Below, piece by piece: positions 45,789 to 54,213 of a stretch of DNA of 64,000 bases (the first letter of the stretch is position 1; each line of letters begins with the position of its first letter). Made by a program: the position numbers and the translations under genes. This DNA comes from JAHJQZ01 sp963676075. GTDB lineage: Bacteria; Pseudomonadota; Alphaproteobacteria; Rhizobiales; Devosiaceae. The stretch spans positions 186,001 through 250,000 of the forward strand of contig CAXXNZ010000013.1 of assembly GCA_963676075.2 (NCBI GenBank), written 5' to 3'. A model generated the notes under the pieces. It made no database searches. It worked only from the letters and a program-made list of their open reading frames with translations, and was not told the origin of the DNA.

Positions 45789-46874
45789 GTGTTGGACGGA
45801 TTGACGCGTATCGGTAGAATTTTGCAGATCGCCAGCCTGTTGCTGGTGGCAGTGATGCTGGCATCATGCAGCGGTGGCCTGATCAGCGGCGACGGGCGCG
45901 CCAACATCCCGCTGTCGTCGACTGCGGAATCGCGGCTGGCTTCGATCGGCTCGTCTCCCGGCGAGGCGATGATCATCCGCATCTTCAAGCAGGACTCGGA
46001 GCTTGAGGTGTGGAAGCGCAAGCGCGACGGCACCTACGCGCTGTTCAAGACCTATGATATCTGCGCCTGGTCGGGCGATCTCGGCCCCAAGATCAAGGAA
46101 GGGGACCGTCAGTCTCCCGAGGGGTTCTATTCCATCTCACCGGGCCTGATGAATCCGCGTTCCAACTATTACCTCGCCTTCAACACCGGTTTCCCGAACA
46201 AATTCGACCGCGCCTGGGGCCGCACCGGCGCCAATCTGATGGTGCATGGCGATTGCTCGTCGCGTGGGTGCTACGCCATGACCGACGAAGGCATCGCCGA
46301 AATCTATGCGCTCGGGCGCGAGGCCTTCAAGGGCGGGCAGAAGAGCTTCCAGGTGCAGATCTTCCCGTTCCGCATGACCAACGACAATTTGCTCAAGTAT
46401 CGCGATAACGAGAACATCGCGTTCTGGCGCAATCTCAAGGTCGGCTACGACGCTTTCGAGATGACCCACCGCGAGGTCGATTGGGACGTATGCGAGAAGC
46501 GCTACACCTTCTTCCCGGCTGGCGGTGCAACCAGCGCCACCGGCGCCTGTCCGGCCGCGACCACCAAGCCGGACCTGATGGCCCAGATTTCCGCCAAGCA
46601 GGCTGCCGATCTCGCCGCCTTCAAGGTTGCTGCCGCCGATCTCGATAAGAAGGACGCCGAGCGCATGGAGCGTGAGGAGAAGGCCAAAATTGCCGCCGCC
46701 GAAAGCGCCAAGCGGACCGCTGAATTCAACGCCAAGGTCGAGGCGGGCACCGACGCCATCGGCGGCGTTGTGACCGGTTTCTTCGGCAGCCTGTTCGGCG
46801 GAGGCGGTGCCGGGCAGACGCCTGAGACTGTTACCGACGCGCCCGATCCGGCCTCGGCCCCATCGCGGGGCTGA
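45789..46874 (+). CDS. L,D-transpeptidase (YkuD/YafK-type) lipoprotein
   Basis: 361 residues from a GTG start. The lipobox LASC (C27) predicts a membrane-anchored periplasmic protein. The YkuD domain runs from about residue 60 to 215 with catalytic H153 and C161 in MVHGDCSSRGCYAMT. A charged coiled-coil (about 265-330, Lys/Glu/Ala-rich) and a Gly-rich end follow. Enzymes of this type form or trim 3-3 peptidoglycan cross-links or tether proteins to the wall. Monocistronic, opposite to the SLC13 gene. Confidence 0.88.
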   Translation: MLDGLTRIGRILQIASLLLVAVMLASCSGGLISGDGRANIPLSSTAESRLASIGSSPGEAMIIRIFKQDSELEVWKRKRDGTYALFKTYDICAWSGDLGPKIKEGDRQSPEGFYSISPGLMNPRSNYYLAFNTGFPNKFDRAWGRTGANLMVHGDCSSRGCYAMTDEGIAEIYALGREAFKGGQKSFQVQIFPFRMTNDNLLKYRDNENIAFWRNLKVGYDAFEMTHREVDWDVCEKRYTFFPAGGATSATGACPAATTKPDLMAQISAKQAADLAAFKVAAADLDKKDAERMEREEKAKIAAAESAKRTAEFNAKVEAGTDAIGGVVTGFFGSLFGGGGAGQTPETVTDAPDPASAPSRG

Positions 46875-46907
46875 TCCTCAAGCAGGTTATCTTGATGGAA
46901 ACACCGT

Positions 46908-46962
46908 CACTTCCCTCCCCTTGATGGGGAGGTTGGCCTGCCGGAGGCAGGTCGGGTGGGGT
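46908..46962. repeat. GC-rich palindromic intergenic repeat
   Basis: CCCTCCCCTTGATGGGGAGG (46913-46932) is followed by the second palindrome GCCTGCCGGAGGCAGG and then GGGTGGGG. This type of sequence is widespread between genes in rhizobia. It lies between convergent genes, so it could act as a transcript end. The rest of the gap to 47116 shows nothing else. Confidence 0.55.
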
Positions 46963-47116
46963 GGAGCCACAAGAGCTGGCGCAAACCTCTACCCAGGTTC
47001 ACGACGGACTTGGCAAGGGCCAAGTCCTGCTCGCCACCCCTGCCATTCGGCCATAGGCCTCCAGGCTTTCTTTCCTCAAATCGTGCCGCCGGCGCTTAAG
47101 AAAAAACAGACAAGGG

Positions 47117-48892
47117 TTAAAGCGGCCAGACCAGCATGATCATCGGTACCGAGACCACGACGATCAAGGCTTCCAGCGGCAGGCCCATGCGCCAGTAATC
47201 GCCGAAGCGATAGCCGCCCGGGCCAAGGATCAGCATGTTGTTCTTGTGCCCGATCGGCGTGAGAAAGGCGCAGCTCGCCCCGATGGCCACGGCCATCAGA
47301 TAGGGGTCGGGATTGACGCCGGTCGCTGCCGCCAGCTTCACCGTGATCGGCGCGGCAATGACCGCGGTGGCGGTGTTGTTGAGGACATCGGATAGCGTCA
47401 TCGTCGCCACCATGATCAGCACCAGTGCTGCCCAGGCAGGCAGGGCCGCGGTCATCGTCGCCAGGCCGGAGGCAATAAGGTCGGTGCCACCGGTTGTTTC
47501 GAGCGCCGTGCCGAGCGGGATCATCGATCCGAGCAGCACGATCACCGGCCATTCGATTGAACTGTAGAGTTCGCGCAGCGGCAGCACGTCCATCAGCACC
47601 ATGCCGAGGGCGGCAAAACCGAGCGCGATGGGCAGCGGCAATATCCCGAAGACGGCCAAGGCGATGGCGGCGAAGAAAAAGCCGATGGCGAACAGGGCGC
47701 GCTCGTGCCGCGTGACCGGCGTGCCGGAGCCGGCGAGCGGCAGGCAATCAAGGCGGCGCGCCGCCGCGGCGATGGAGTCCTCGGTGCCGAGCAGCAAAAG
47801 CACATCGCCGGCCCGGATCGGCGTGCGCCTGATGCGCTGGCGGATCAGTTTGCCGCTGCGTGACAACCCGACCAGCGAAACGCCGGCTGCCCGCAAGGTC
47901 ATCACCTTGTTGGCGCTGCGTCCGACCAGTCGGCTGTCGCGGGTGACGACGACTTCGGAAAGGCCCATTTCCGAATTCATCTCGGCGACCTGACCGGCCT
48001 TGCCCTGTAATTTCAGACCGAACGCGCCCGTCAGGGCGTCGATACCTTCGATCGTTCCCTGGACGACGAGCAGATCGTCCTTTTTCACCTCTTCGCGAAG
48101 GGCGCGACCGGGAAGGCGCTGCCCCTTGCGGACCAGCCCGAGAACGGTGCAGCCGGTTTCGTCCGAGGGGTCGCCAAGATCGCGAACCTTCTGGCCGAGG
48201 ATCTTGGCATCTTCAGGTACCACCAGTTCGGCGACATAGTTCTCGACGCTCATCAACTCGTCGGACGGGCTGACATCCTTTTGACCCTCGGGGATCAACC
48301 GCCAGCCGATGAAGGTGATGAAGATCAGCCCGGCGATGGCGGCACTCAATCCGACCGGCGCGAAATCGAACATGGCGAAGGGCTGGCCGAGCGCCTGGCC
48401 GCGATAGGCGGCAATGATGATATTGGGCGGCGTGCCGATCAGGGTGACCATGCCGCCAAGGATGGTGGCAAAGCTCAGGGGCATCAGCGAGCGCGAGGGA
48501 CTTCGTCCCGCCTGTTTTGCCGCCTGGATATCGACCGGCATCAGCAGCGCCAGCGTCGCGACATTGTTCATGAAAGCGGAAAGTGCCGCCGAGAACACCC
48601 CGAACAGGGCGATATGGGCGCCAAGGGAGCGCGTGCGGTCGACGACGTTGCGGGTGATCAGATCGACGGCGCCCGAGCGCGTCAACCCGGCCGAGATGAT
48701 CAGCACCAGTGCCACGATGATCGTCGCCTCGTGCCCGAACCCGTCGAAGGCGCCATGCACGGGCACGGCCCCCAGCGCCACGCCGATCAACAGCGCCGCG
48801 AAGGCGACAAGGTCATAGCGGAACCGGCCCCACAGCAAGCCGACCAGCACCAGCGCGATCAGGGTGAACAGGACGATCTGCTCGTAAGTCAT
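47117..48892 (-). CDS. SLC13-family permease with two TrkA-C (RCK_C) domains
   Basis: 591 residues. Two blocks of membrane helices (about 1-185 and 385-591) flank two cytosolic RCK_C domains (about 190-375; DLLVVQGTIEGIDAL and DVLLLLGTEDSIAAA are equivalent repeats). Signatures FMNNVATLALLMPV and SDVLNNTATAVIAAP contain the Asn-x-Thr helix-hairpin motifs of divalent-anion/sodium symporters. Dicarboxylate, citrate or sulfate are possible substrates. I use the ATG at 48892 (MTYEQIVL), with GGA seven bases upstream; 48904 is an alternative. Confidence 0.88.
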   Translation of the reverse strand: MTYEQIVLFTLIALVLVGLLWGRFRYDLVAFAALLIGVALGAVPVHGAFDGFGHEATIIVALVLIISAGLTRSGAVDLITRNVVDRTRSLGAHIALFGVFSAALSAFMNNVATLALLMPVDIQAAKQAGRSPSRSLMPLSFATILGGMVTLIGTPPNIIIAAYRGQALGQPFAMFDFAPVGLSAAIAGLIFITFIGWRLIPEGQKDVSPSDELMSVENYVAELVVPEDAKILGQKVRDLGDPSDETGCTVLGLVRKGQRLPGRALREEVKKDDLLVVQGTIEGIDALTGAFGLKLQGKAGQVAEMNSEMGLSEVVVTRDSRLVGRSANKVMTLRAAGVSLVGLSRSGKLIRQRIRRTPIRAGDVLLLLGTEDSIAAAARRLDCLPLAGSGTPVTRHERALFAIGFFFAAIALAVFGILPLPIALGFAALGMVLMDVLPLRELYSSIEWPVIVLLGSMIPLGTALETTGGTDLIASGLATMTAALPAWAALVLIMVATMTLSDVLNNTATAVIAAPITVKLAAATGVNPDPYLMAVAIGASCAFLTPIGHKNNMLILGPGGYRFGDYWRMGLPLEALIVVVSVPMIMLVWPL

Positions 48893-48973
48893 ACCGATAT
48901 CCATCGCGTCCACACTGCTCAGATCGGGTGTAACTCGCAACCCCCCAAAATGGTTGCACGCAAAAGCACTTGA

Positions 48974-49153
48974 CCTGGCTCTGTTGGCGCCTTTCGTTCA
49001 ATCGAACCGCTCGGTGACATGACGCAATTGAAGATGGTGATCCGCTACGTCGATGAAGCCACCCGCAATGCGGCACTTGAGACCGGCATGACAGACGGCA
49101 TGGGCGTGACCTTCGATCTGCTGGACGACGTGCTGACGGAGTTCGACCGCTAG
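48974..49153 (+). pseudogene. C-terminal remnant of an SRPBCC/AHSA1-type protein
   Basis: Directly after a TGA, an open frame of 59 codons contains LKMVIRYVDEATRNAALETG then MTDGMGVTFDLLDDVL. This matches the end of AHSA1-like SRPBCC proteins (T-x-Y-x-S-x-E-A-R-D-x-x-L-x-T-G-M-x-x-G-M). The first about 100 residues are missing, so only a fragment remains; translation from ATG 49019 would give 44 residues. It is antisense to the SLC13/secA gap. Confidence 0.6.
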
Positions 49154-49172
49154 GCAGTCTCACGACCAAAAG

Positions 49173-49198
49173 AAAAGGCGCCTCAACGGGCGCCTTTT
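49173..49198. terminator. Terminator of secA (bidirectional)
   Basis: AAAAGGCGCC (49173-49182), loop TCAACG, GGCGCCTTTT (49189-49198). Perfect 10-bp stem with T runs on both strands, 20 bases after the secA stop. Confidence 0.8.
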
Positions 49199-49218
49199 TC
49201 AGTGTGTTTGCGAGCGCT

Positions 49219-51975
49219 CTAGAACGCCCCGTGGCAATGCTTGAACTTCTTGCCCGAGCCGCAGGGGCAGGGGTCGTTGCGGCGCACATTGCGCGTCAGT
49301 TCCGGATCGAGCGGCTGGCTGGCCGGATCGGCGCCATTGGACTGCGGGCGACCGCCGGTGGCGGCCATCAGCGCGGCGGCCATGGCGGCGTTCGGCATGG
49401 TGCCGGATACGCCAGATTCGGCATCGTTCTCGCCGGTGGTCGGATCGATATGGGTTTCCTGCAGGCCGGTGAGATCCGGGCCGCGCGTCTCGGGCGCGCG
49501 CTGGATCTCGACATGGCTCAACTGCGTCGTCACCACTTCGCGCAGGTTGGTCAGAAGGTTCTGGAAAAGGTCATAGGCTTCCTGCTTGTACTCATTGAGC
49601 GGGTCGCGCTGGGCAAGGCCGCGCCAGCCGATGACCTTGGAAAGGTGATCGAGGGTCACCAGATGCTCGCGCCACAGCCGGTCTACCGACTGCAACAGGA
49701 TCTGCTTTTCGATCTGGCGCATGATGTCGGGGGTGAATCGCGCCGCCTTGGCGGCCATGCGCTGGTCGGCCAGATCGGTCAGGCGCTCGCGCACCTTCTC
49801 AACGTCAATGCCTTCTTCCTTGGCCCAATCGGCGAGAGGGGCCTCGACGCCGAGCCGCAGACGAACCAGTTCACTCAAGTGATCGGTGTCCCACTGCTCG
49901 GGATAGGCACGCTCGGGAATGCACTGCTCGACGGTCGTCTCGACGACGTCGTGGCGCATGCCGGTCACCGCCTCGGTGACATTTTCGTCATCCATCAGTT
50001 CCAGACGCTGCTCGAAGATCACCTTGCGCTGATCGTTCATCACGTCGTCGTATTTGAGGATGTTCTTGCGGATGTCGAAGTTGCGCGCTTCGACCTTGCC
50101 CTGGGCATTCTCGATCGCCTTGGTCACCCAGGGGTGGGTGATCGACTCGCCGTCCTCAAGCCCGAGCTTGGCGAGCATCGAATCCATGCGCTCGATCGGG
50201 AAGATGCGCATCAGGTCGTCCTGAAGCGACAGATAGAACTTGGAATGGCCAGGGTCGCCCTGGCGTCCGGCACGGCCGCGCAGCTGGTTGTCGATGCGCC
50301 GGCTTTCGTGGCGCTCGGTGCCGATGATCATCAACCCGCCGGCGTCGATGACCTTCTGCTTGTCGACAACGATCTCGGCCTTGATTTCCTCGATCTTCTT
50401 GTCGCGCTCCGGGCCTTCCAGTCCCTCGCACTCGCGCTGGACGCGCATTTCGAGGTTGCCGCCGAGTTGGATGTCGGTGCCGCGGCCGGCCATGTTGGTG
50501 GCAATGGTCACCGCGCCGGACACACCGGCGTCGGCGACGATGAAGGCTTCCTGCTCGTGGTAGCGGGCGTTGAGGACCTTGATGTCCTTGACGCCGCGCG
50601 CCTGCAGCGTTTCGGCCAGCATTTCCGACTTGCCGATCGAGGTCGTGCCGACCAGGACTGGCTGGCCGCGCTTGCGGCACTCTTCGATCAGGTCAGCGAT
50701 GGCGGCGAATTTCTCGTCGGCGGTGCGATAAACGGCATCGTCTTCGTCGACGCGGGCGACCGGCATGTTGGTCGGAATGGTGACGACGTCGAGACCGTAG
50801 ATGTCACCGAATTCCTCGGCCTCGGTCGCAGCCGTACCGGTCATGCCGGCCAGCTTTTCGTAAAGGCGGAAATAGTTCTGGAAGGTGATCGAGGCCAGCG
50901 TCTGGTTCTCGGGCTGGATCTGGACGTGCTCCTTGGCTTCGAGTGCCTGATGCAGGCCTTCCGAATAGCGCCGGCCCGGCATCATACGCCCAGTGAACTC
51001 GTCGATGATCACCACTTCGCCATTGCGGACGATATAGTCCTTGTCGCGGGCGAACAGCTTGTGCGCCCTCAGGGCCGAATTGAGGTGATGCACCAGCGTC
51101 ACGTTCTCGATGTCGTAGAGCGTGCCTTCCTCGAGAAGCCCTTCCTCGCGCAGCTTGGCTTCGAGCTTTTCGATGCCCTGGTCGGTGAAGGTGGCGGCGC
51201 GCTGCTTCTCGTCGAGCTCGAAATCACCCTCGCCGATGATCGGGATGACGCGGTCGGCGGTCTCGTAAAGGCCCGAGCGGTCCTCGGACGGACCGGAAAT
51301 GATCAGCGGCGTGCGCGCCTCGTCGATCAGGATCGAGTCGACTTCGTCGACGATGCCGTAGAAATGTCCGCGCTGGACCATCTGGTCGCGCGAGAATTTC
51401 ATGTTGTCGCGCAGATAGTCGAAGCCGAATTCGTTGTTGGTGCCGTAGGTGACGTCGGCGTCATAGGCAGCCTTGCGCTCGGCGTCGTCGAGCCCGTGAA
51501 CGATGACGCCGACCGAAAGGCCGAGGAACCTGTAGACCTGGGCCATCCATTCGGCGTCGCGAGAGGCGAGGTAGTCGTTGACTGTGACGACATGCACGCC
51601 TTTTTGCGCGATGGCGTTGAGATAGACCGGCAGCGTGGCGACCAGCGTCTTGCCTTCACCAGTGCGCATCTCGGAAATGGCACGGTCGTTGAGAACCATG
51701 CCGCCGATCAGCTGCACATCGAAATGGCGCTGTCCGAGCGTGCGTTTGGCCGCCTCGCGCACCGTGGCGAAGGCCGGAACCAGAAGGTCGTCGAGGCTCT
51801 TGCCAGCGGCGAACTCGTCGCGGAACATCTGGGTGCGGGCGCGCAGCTCGTCGTCGCTCAGCTTTTCCAACTCGGGTTCGAGCGCATTGATCGCGTCGAC
51901 CTTAGGCTGCAGCTTCTTGATGCGCCTGTCATTCACCGAGCCGAAAAATCGCTTGGCGATCGCTGCAACAACCAT
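49219..51975 (-). CDS. secA: Preprotein translocase ATPase SecA
   Basis: 918 residues, full length. Nucleotide site MRTGEGKTLVATLPVYL, preprotein cross-linking domain, second motor domain with TNMAGRGTDIQLGG, helical scaffold, and C-terminal zinc/SecB-binding motif NDPCPCGSGKKFKHC. It pushes unfolded precursors through SecYEG. Starts ATG at 51975; the periplasmic foldase gene for secreted proteins diverges from it, a functional pairing. Confidence 0.97.
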   Translation of the reverse strand: MVVAAIAKRFFGSVNDRRIKKLQPKVDAINALEPELEKLSDDELRARTQMFRDEFAAGKSLDDLLVPAFATVREAAKRTLGQRHFDVQLIGGMVLNDRAISEMRTGEGKTLVATLPVYLNAIAQKGVHVVTVNDYLASRDAEWMAQVYRFLGLSVGVIVHGLDDAERKAAYDADVTYGTNNEFGFDYLRDNMKFSRDQMVQRGHFYGIVDEVDSILIDEARTPLIISGPSEDRSGLYETADRVIPIIGEGDFELDEKQRAATFTDQGIEKLEAKLREEGLLEEGTLYDIENVTLVHHLNSALRAHKLFARDKDYIVRNGEVVIIDEFTGRMMPGRRYSEGLHQALEAKEHVQIQPENQTLASITFQNYFRLYEKLAGMTGTAATEAEEFGDIYGLDVVTIPTNMPVARVDEDDAVYRTADEKFAAIADLIEECRKRGQPVLVGTTSIGKSEMLAETLQARGVKDIKVLNARYHEQEAFIVADAGVSGAVTIATNMAGRGTDIQLGGNLEMRVQRECEGLEGPERDKKIEEIKAEIVVDKQKVIDAGGLMIIGTERHESRRIDNQLRGRAGRQGDPGHSKFYLSLQDDLMRIFPIERMDSMLAKLGLEDGESITHPWVTKAIENAQGKVEARNFDIRKNILKYDDVMNDQRKVIFEQRLELMDDENVTEAVTGMRHDVVETTVEQCIPERAYPEQWDTDHLSELVRLRLGVEAPLADWAKEEGIDVEKVRERLTDLADQRMAAKAARFTPDIMRQIEKQILLQSVDRLWREHLVTLDHLSKVIGWRGLAQRDPLNEYKQEAYDLFQNLLTNLREVVTTQLSHVEIQRAPETRGPDLTGLQETHIDPTTGENDAESGVSGTMPNAAMAAALMAATGGRPQSNGADPASQPLDPELTRNVRRNDPCPCGSGKKFKHCHGAF

Positions 51976-52167
51976 TGCGGGATAATCCTTTGTTGAAATG
52001 CGAGGCGGGCCGCACGGGTTCGAAAACCACGGCTCGGCACCGTCTGCTCTTGCAAGGCGAGGGAGATGTAAGAGCCGTGTTCCGCCTTGTCAACGCCGGC
52101 CCAAAATGCCAAACCACCTCGCTCGCCGAGACCAAAGGGGCTGTCGCGCCCCACAAGGAGACCCATT

Positions 52168-53064
52168 ATGTCCATTTCACGACTGCCGGCTCCGGCCCGG
52201 CTGACAATTGCAGTTTTGTTATCGCTGGCGAGCCTGGTTGCGCTGCCTGCCATGGCTGAGGATGCCTCCGCAACCGATCCCAATTCCGTCGTCGCCACCG
52301 TTGGCGATGTGCCGATCACCGAAGCCGATATCGGTTTTGCCGCCGAAGATCTCGGACAGGACCTCGCCAACATCCCGGCCAATCAGCGCCGCGCGTTCCT
52401 CGTCGCCGTGCTCATTGATATGAAGGTGATGGCTGAAGCGGCCCGCGCCGCCGATCTCGACAAGTCGGACCTGTTCAAGAAGCGCCTCACCTATCTGGAA
52501 GACCGCTCGCTCAGGCGCGCCTATTTCAGCGAAAAGGTTGCCGGTTCGGTCACCGACGCCGAGATCCAGAAGGCCTATGACAAGTTCGTTGCCGACTTCA
52601 AGCCGCAGGAAGAAGTCCGCGCCCGCCATATTCTGGTGTCTAGCGAAGATGACGCCAAAGCGGTCAAGGCCGAGATCGAGGCGGGCAAGCCCTTTGAGGT
52701 CGCCGCGCTCGAGAAGTCCCAGGATGGCTCGGCCCAGAACGGTGGCGACCTTGGCTATTTCCATCGTGGCATGATGGTGAAGCCTTTCGAGGACGCCGCT
52801 TTCGCTCTCGATGTTGGCGAGATGTCCGATCCCGTCGAGACCCAATTCGGCTGGCATATCATCAAGCTGGAAGACAAGCGCATGTCCTCGCCGCCGCCGC
52901 TGGCGCAGATCAGGCCGCAGATCCAGCAGCAGTTGATGGTCGAGGCCTTCACCGCCGAAATGGACAAGCTCAAGAAAGATGTCGCAGTGAAGTTCACCGA
53001 TCCGGCGCTCGAGGCTCAGGTCAAGGCCGAAGCCGCAGCGGTGCGCCAGTCCGAAGAGCAATAG
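52168..53064 (+). CDS. Periplasmic parvulin-type peptidyl-prolyl isomerase (PrsA/SurA-like)
   Basis: 298 residues. The signal peptide is ISRLPAPARLTIAVLLSLAS followed by a cleavage site near AMA. A SurA-N-like helical part (about 35-130) precedes the PpiC rotamase domain (about 145-240: VRARHILVSSEDDAKAV, GGDLGYFHRG, FGWHIIKLED) and a helical Lys/Glu/Ala-rich tail. It helps fold exported proteins. The ATG at 52168 has AAGGAG at 52155-52160; the frame back to 52087 is not needed. Divergent from secA. Confidence 0.92.
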   Translation: MSISRLPAPARLTIAVLLSLASLVALPAMAEDASATDPNSVVATVGDVPITEADIGFAAEDLGQDLANIPANQRRAFLVAVLIDMKVMAEAARAADLDKSDLFKKRLTYLEDRSLRRAYFSEKVAGSVTDAEIQKAYDKFVADFKPQEEVRARHILVSSEDDAKAVKAEIEAGKPFEVAALEKSQDGSAQNGGDLGYFHRGMMVKPFEDAAFALDVGEMSDPVETQFGWHIIKLEDKRMSSPPPLAQIRPQIQQQLMVEAFTAEMDKLKKDVAVKFTDPALEAQVKAEAAAVRQSEEQ

Positions 53065-53104
53065 ATCGGACCGGTCCGCCACCGGACCGATGCGAACATT
53101 GAAG

Positions 53105-53135
53105 GGCACCCGTGGTTCCGCCACGGGTGCCTTTT
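53105..53135 (+). terminator. Terminator of the parvulin gene
   Basis: GGCACCCGTGG (53105-53115), loop TTCCG, CCACGGGTGCC (53121-53131), then TTTT. Perfect 11-bp stem. The convergent tetR gene ends 30 bases further on and may use the reverse side. Confidence 0.82.
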
Positions 53136-53160
53136 CAATTTCGGGGAATGGTTGACCTCT

Positions 53161-53814
53161 TCAGGCCTTCAAGCCGGCAACGATCTGTCTGGCTGCCTGC
53201 GCCAGTTCAGTGCGCGAGACATCGAGCTTGCCGATGAGCAGGCGGCCGCGTGCGAAGCTGGCCAGGGTCTCGGCGGCGAGAACCGGATCGATGTCCGCCC
53301 GCAACTCGCCACGTGCCATGCCGCGGCGGAAAATACCGGCTGTTTGCTGGTGGCGCTCGTGCGAATAGGCTTCGAGCACTTCGGCAGCGTCCGGATCGCT
53401 CTGTGCTTCGGCAATCACCGACCGGAAGACCTGCCCTGCTGCGCCCTCACGCCAATAGGCGAGCAGGTGGTCGAGAAAATCGAGCGCGTCGGTCTCGACA
53501 TCGCCGCTGTCGAACGTGTCGAACGCGCCTTTCTGGCGTTGGTAAACCGTCAGCAGCAGGCTGGTGCGGTTTGGCCACCAGCGATAGATGGTCGGCTTGC
53601 CGGCGCGGGCGCGTCGGGCAACGGCCTCGATTGAAAATCCGCCAGGTCCTTTTTCTTTTAGGATGGCTTCGGCGGCGTCGAGGATGGCCTGCTCGGCTTC
53701 GGGATTGCGGCGGGCGCCGATGGAATGCCGGCTCTTGCCGTCGGCACTTTCACCTGAAGTGTTCGGTTTTTCAGCCGCGCCTGCCGCTGTTTTCTGGACC
53801 TTGTCGCGCGCCAT
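53161..53814 (-). CDS. TetR-family repressor
   Basis: 217 residues. A basic, unstructured leader of about 38 residues precedes the TetR DNA-binding domain (ILDAAEAILKEKGPGGF through SIEAVARRARAGKPTIYRWW, about 44-80) and an all-helical ligand domain. The ATG at 53814 has GAGGA eight bases upstream; the longer frame reaches into the operator. It is divergent from a small DUF2798 gene, with two palindromes in the 95-base gap, so it probably represses itself and that gene. Confidence 0.88.
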   Translation of the reverse strand: MARDKVQKTAAGAAEKPNTSGESADGKSRHSIGARRNPEAEQAILDAAEAILKEKGPGGFSIEAVARRARAGKPTIYRWWPNRTSLLLTVYQRQKGAFDTFDSGDVETDALDFLDHLLAYWREGAAGQVFRSVIAEAQSDPDAAEVLEAYSHERHQQTAGIFRRGMARGELRADIDPVLAAETLASFARGRLLIGKLDVSRTELAQAARQIVAGLKA

Positions 53815-53844
53815 AACGAAATTCCTCGCCAGCCTCTTGAACGA

Positions 53845-53888
53845 AACGGAACGTTCCGTTATATAAAACAACGAAACGCATCGTTTCG
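53845..53888. promoter_or_regulatory. Two TetR-type operators between tetR and the DUF2798 gene
   Basis: AACGGAAC/GTTCCGTT (53845-53860) is a perfect 16-bp palindrome. CGAAACG-CAT-CGTTTCG (53872-53888) is a perfect 7-3-7 inverted repeat. Their centres are 27 bases apart. They differ in half-site (GGAACG versus GAAACG) but share AACG/CGTT. Both lie between the divergent start codons. Confidence 0.7.
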
Positions 53889-53909
53889 ATATACGATGGA
53901 GACTGCCCC

Positions 53910-54143
53910 ATGTCCAATTCTCTCGCTCCCCGCCTGCGCCTCGCCACTGTCATGGCACTGTTCGTTTACCCGGTTGTCACGGTCTACCTCTATGCGCTCC
54001 TGCCCCTGACCAACGGCTGGCCGATGTGGATGCGCACGCTGGTGCTGGTACCGATGATGGTTGCGACCATCGTTTTCGCCGTCTCGCCTGCCATCAATCG
54101 CTTTTTCGGCGGCTTCATCGCGGGCAGGCCGGGCGGACGCTGA
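53910..54143 (+). CDS. DUF2798 small membrane protein
   Basis: 77 residues with two hydrophobic helices (TVMALFVYPVVTVYLYALL and TLVLVPMMVATIVFAVSPAI), each with a proline, as in DUF2798. Function of the family unknown; it is often found beside TetR or LysR regulators. GGAG at 53897-53900 serves as ribosome site. A controlled, small inner-membrane protein. Confidence 0.8.
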   Translation: MSNSLAPRLRLATVMALFVYPVVTVYLYALLPLTNGWPMWMRTLVLVPMMVATIVFAVSPAINRFFGGFIAGRPGGR

Positions 54144-54213
54144 TCAAGCTCTTGAATCCTTTCAAGCGATCGGGCAAACCGATGCATCCCTCGATGCGAA
54201 AGGATGGTCCGCC

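Noticed and set aside
49204..51996. A 930-codon open frame on the plus strand opposite secA
   Set aside because: It mirrors secA, which is unmistakable. Long antisense frames are expected from strong codon-position GC bias. The frame has no family sequence or ribosome site.
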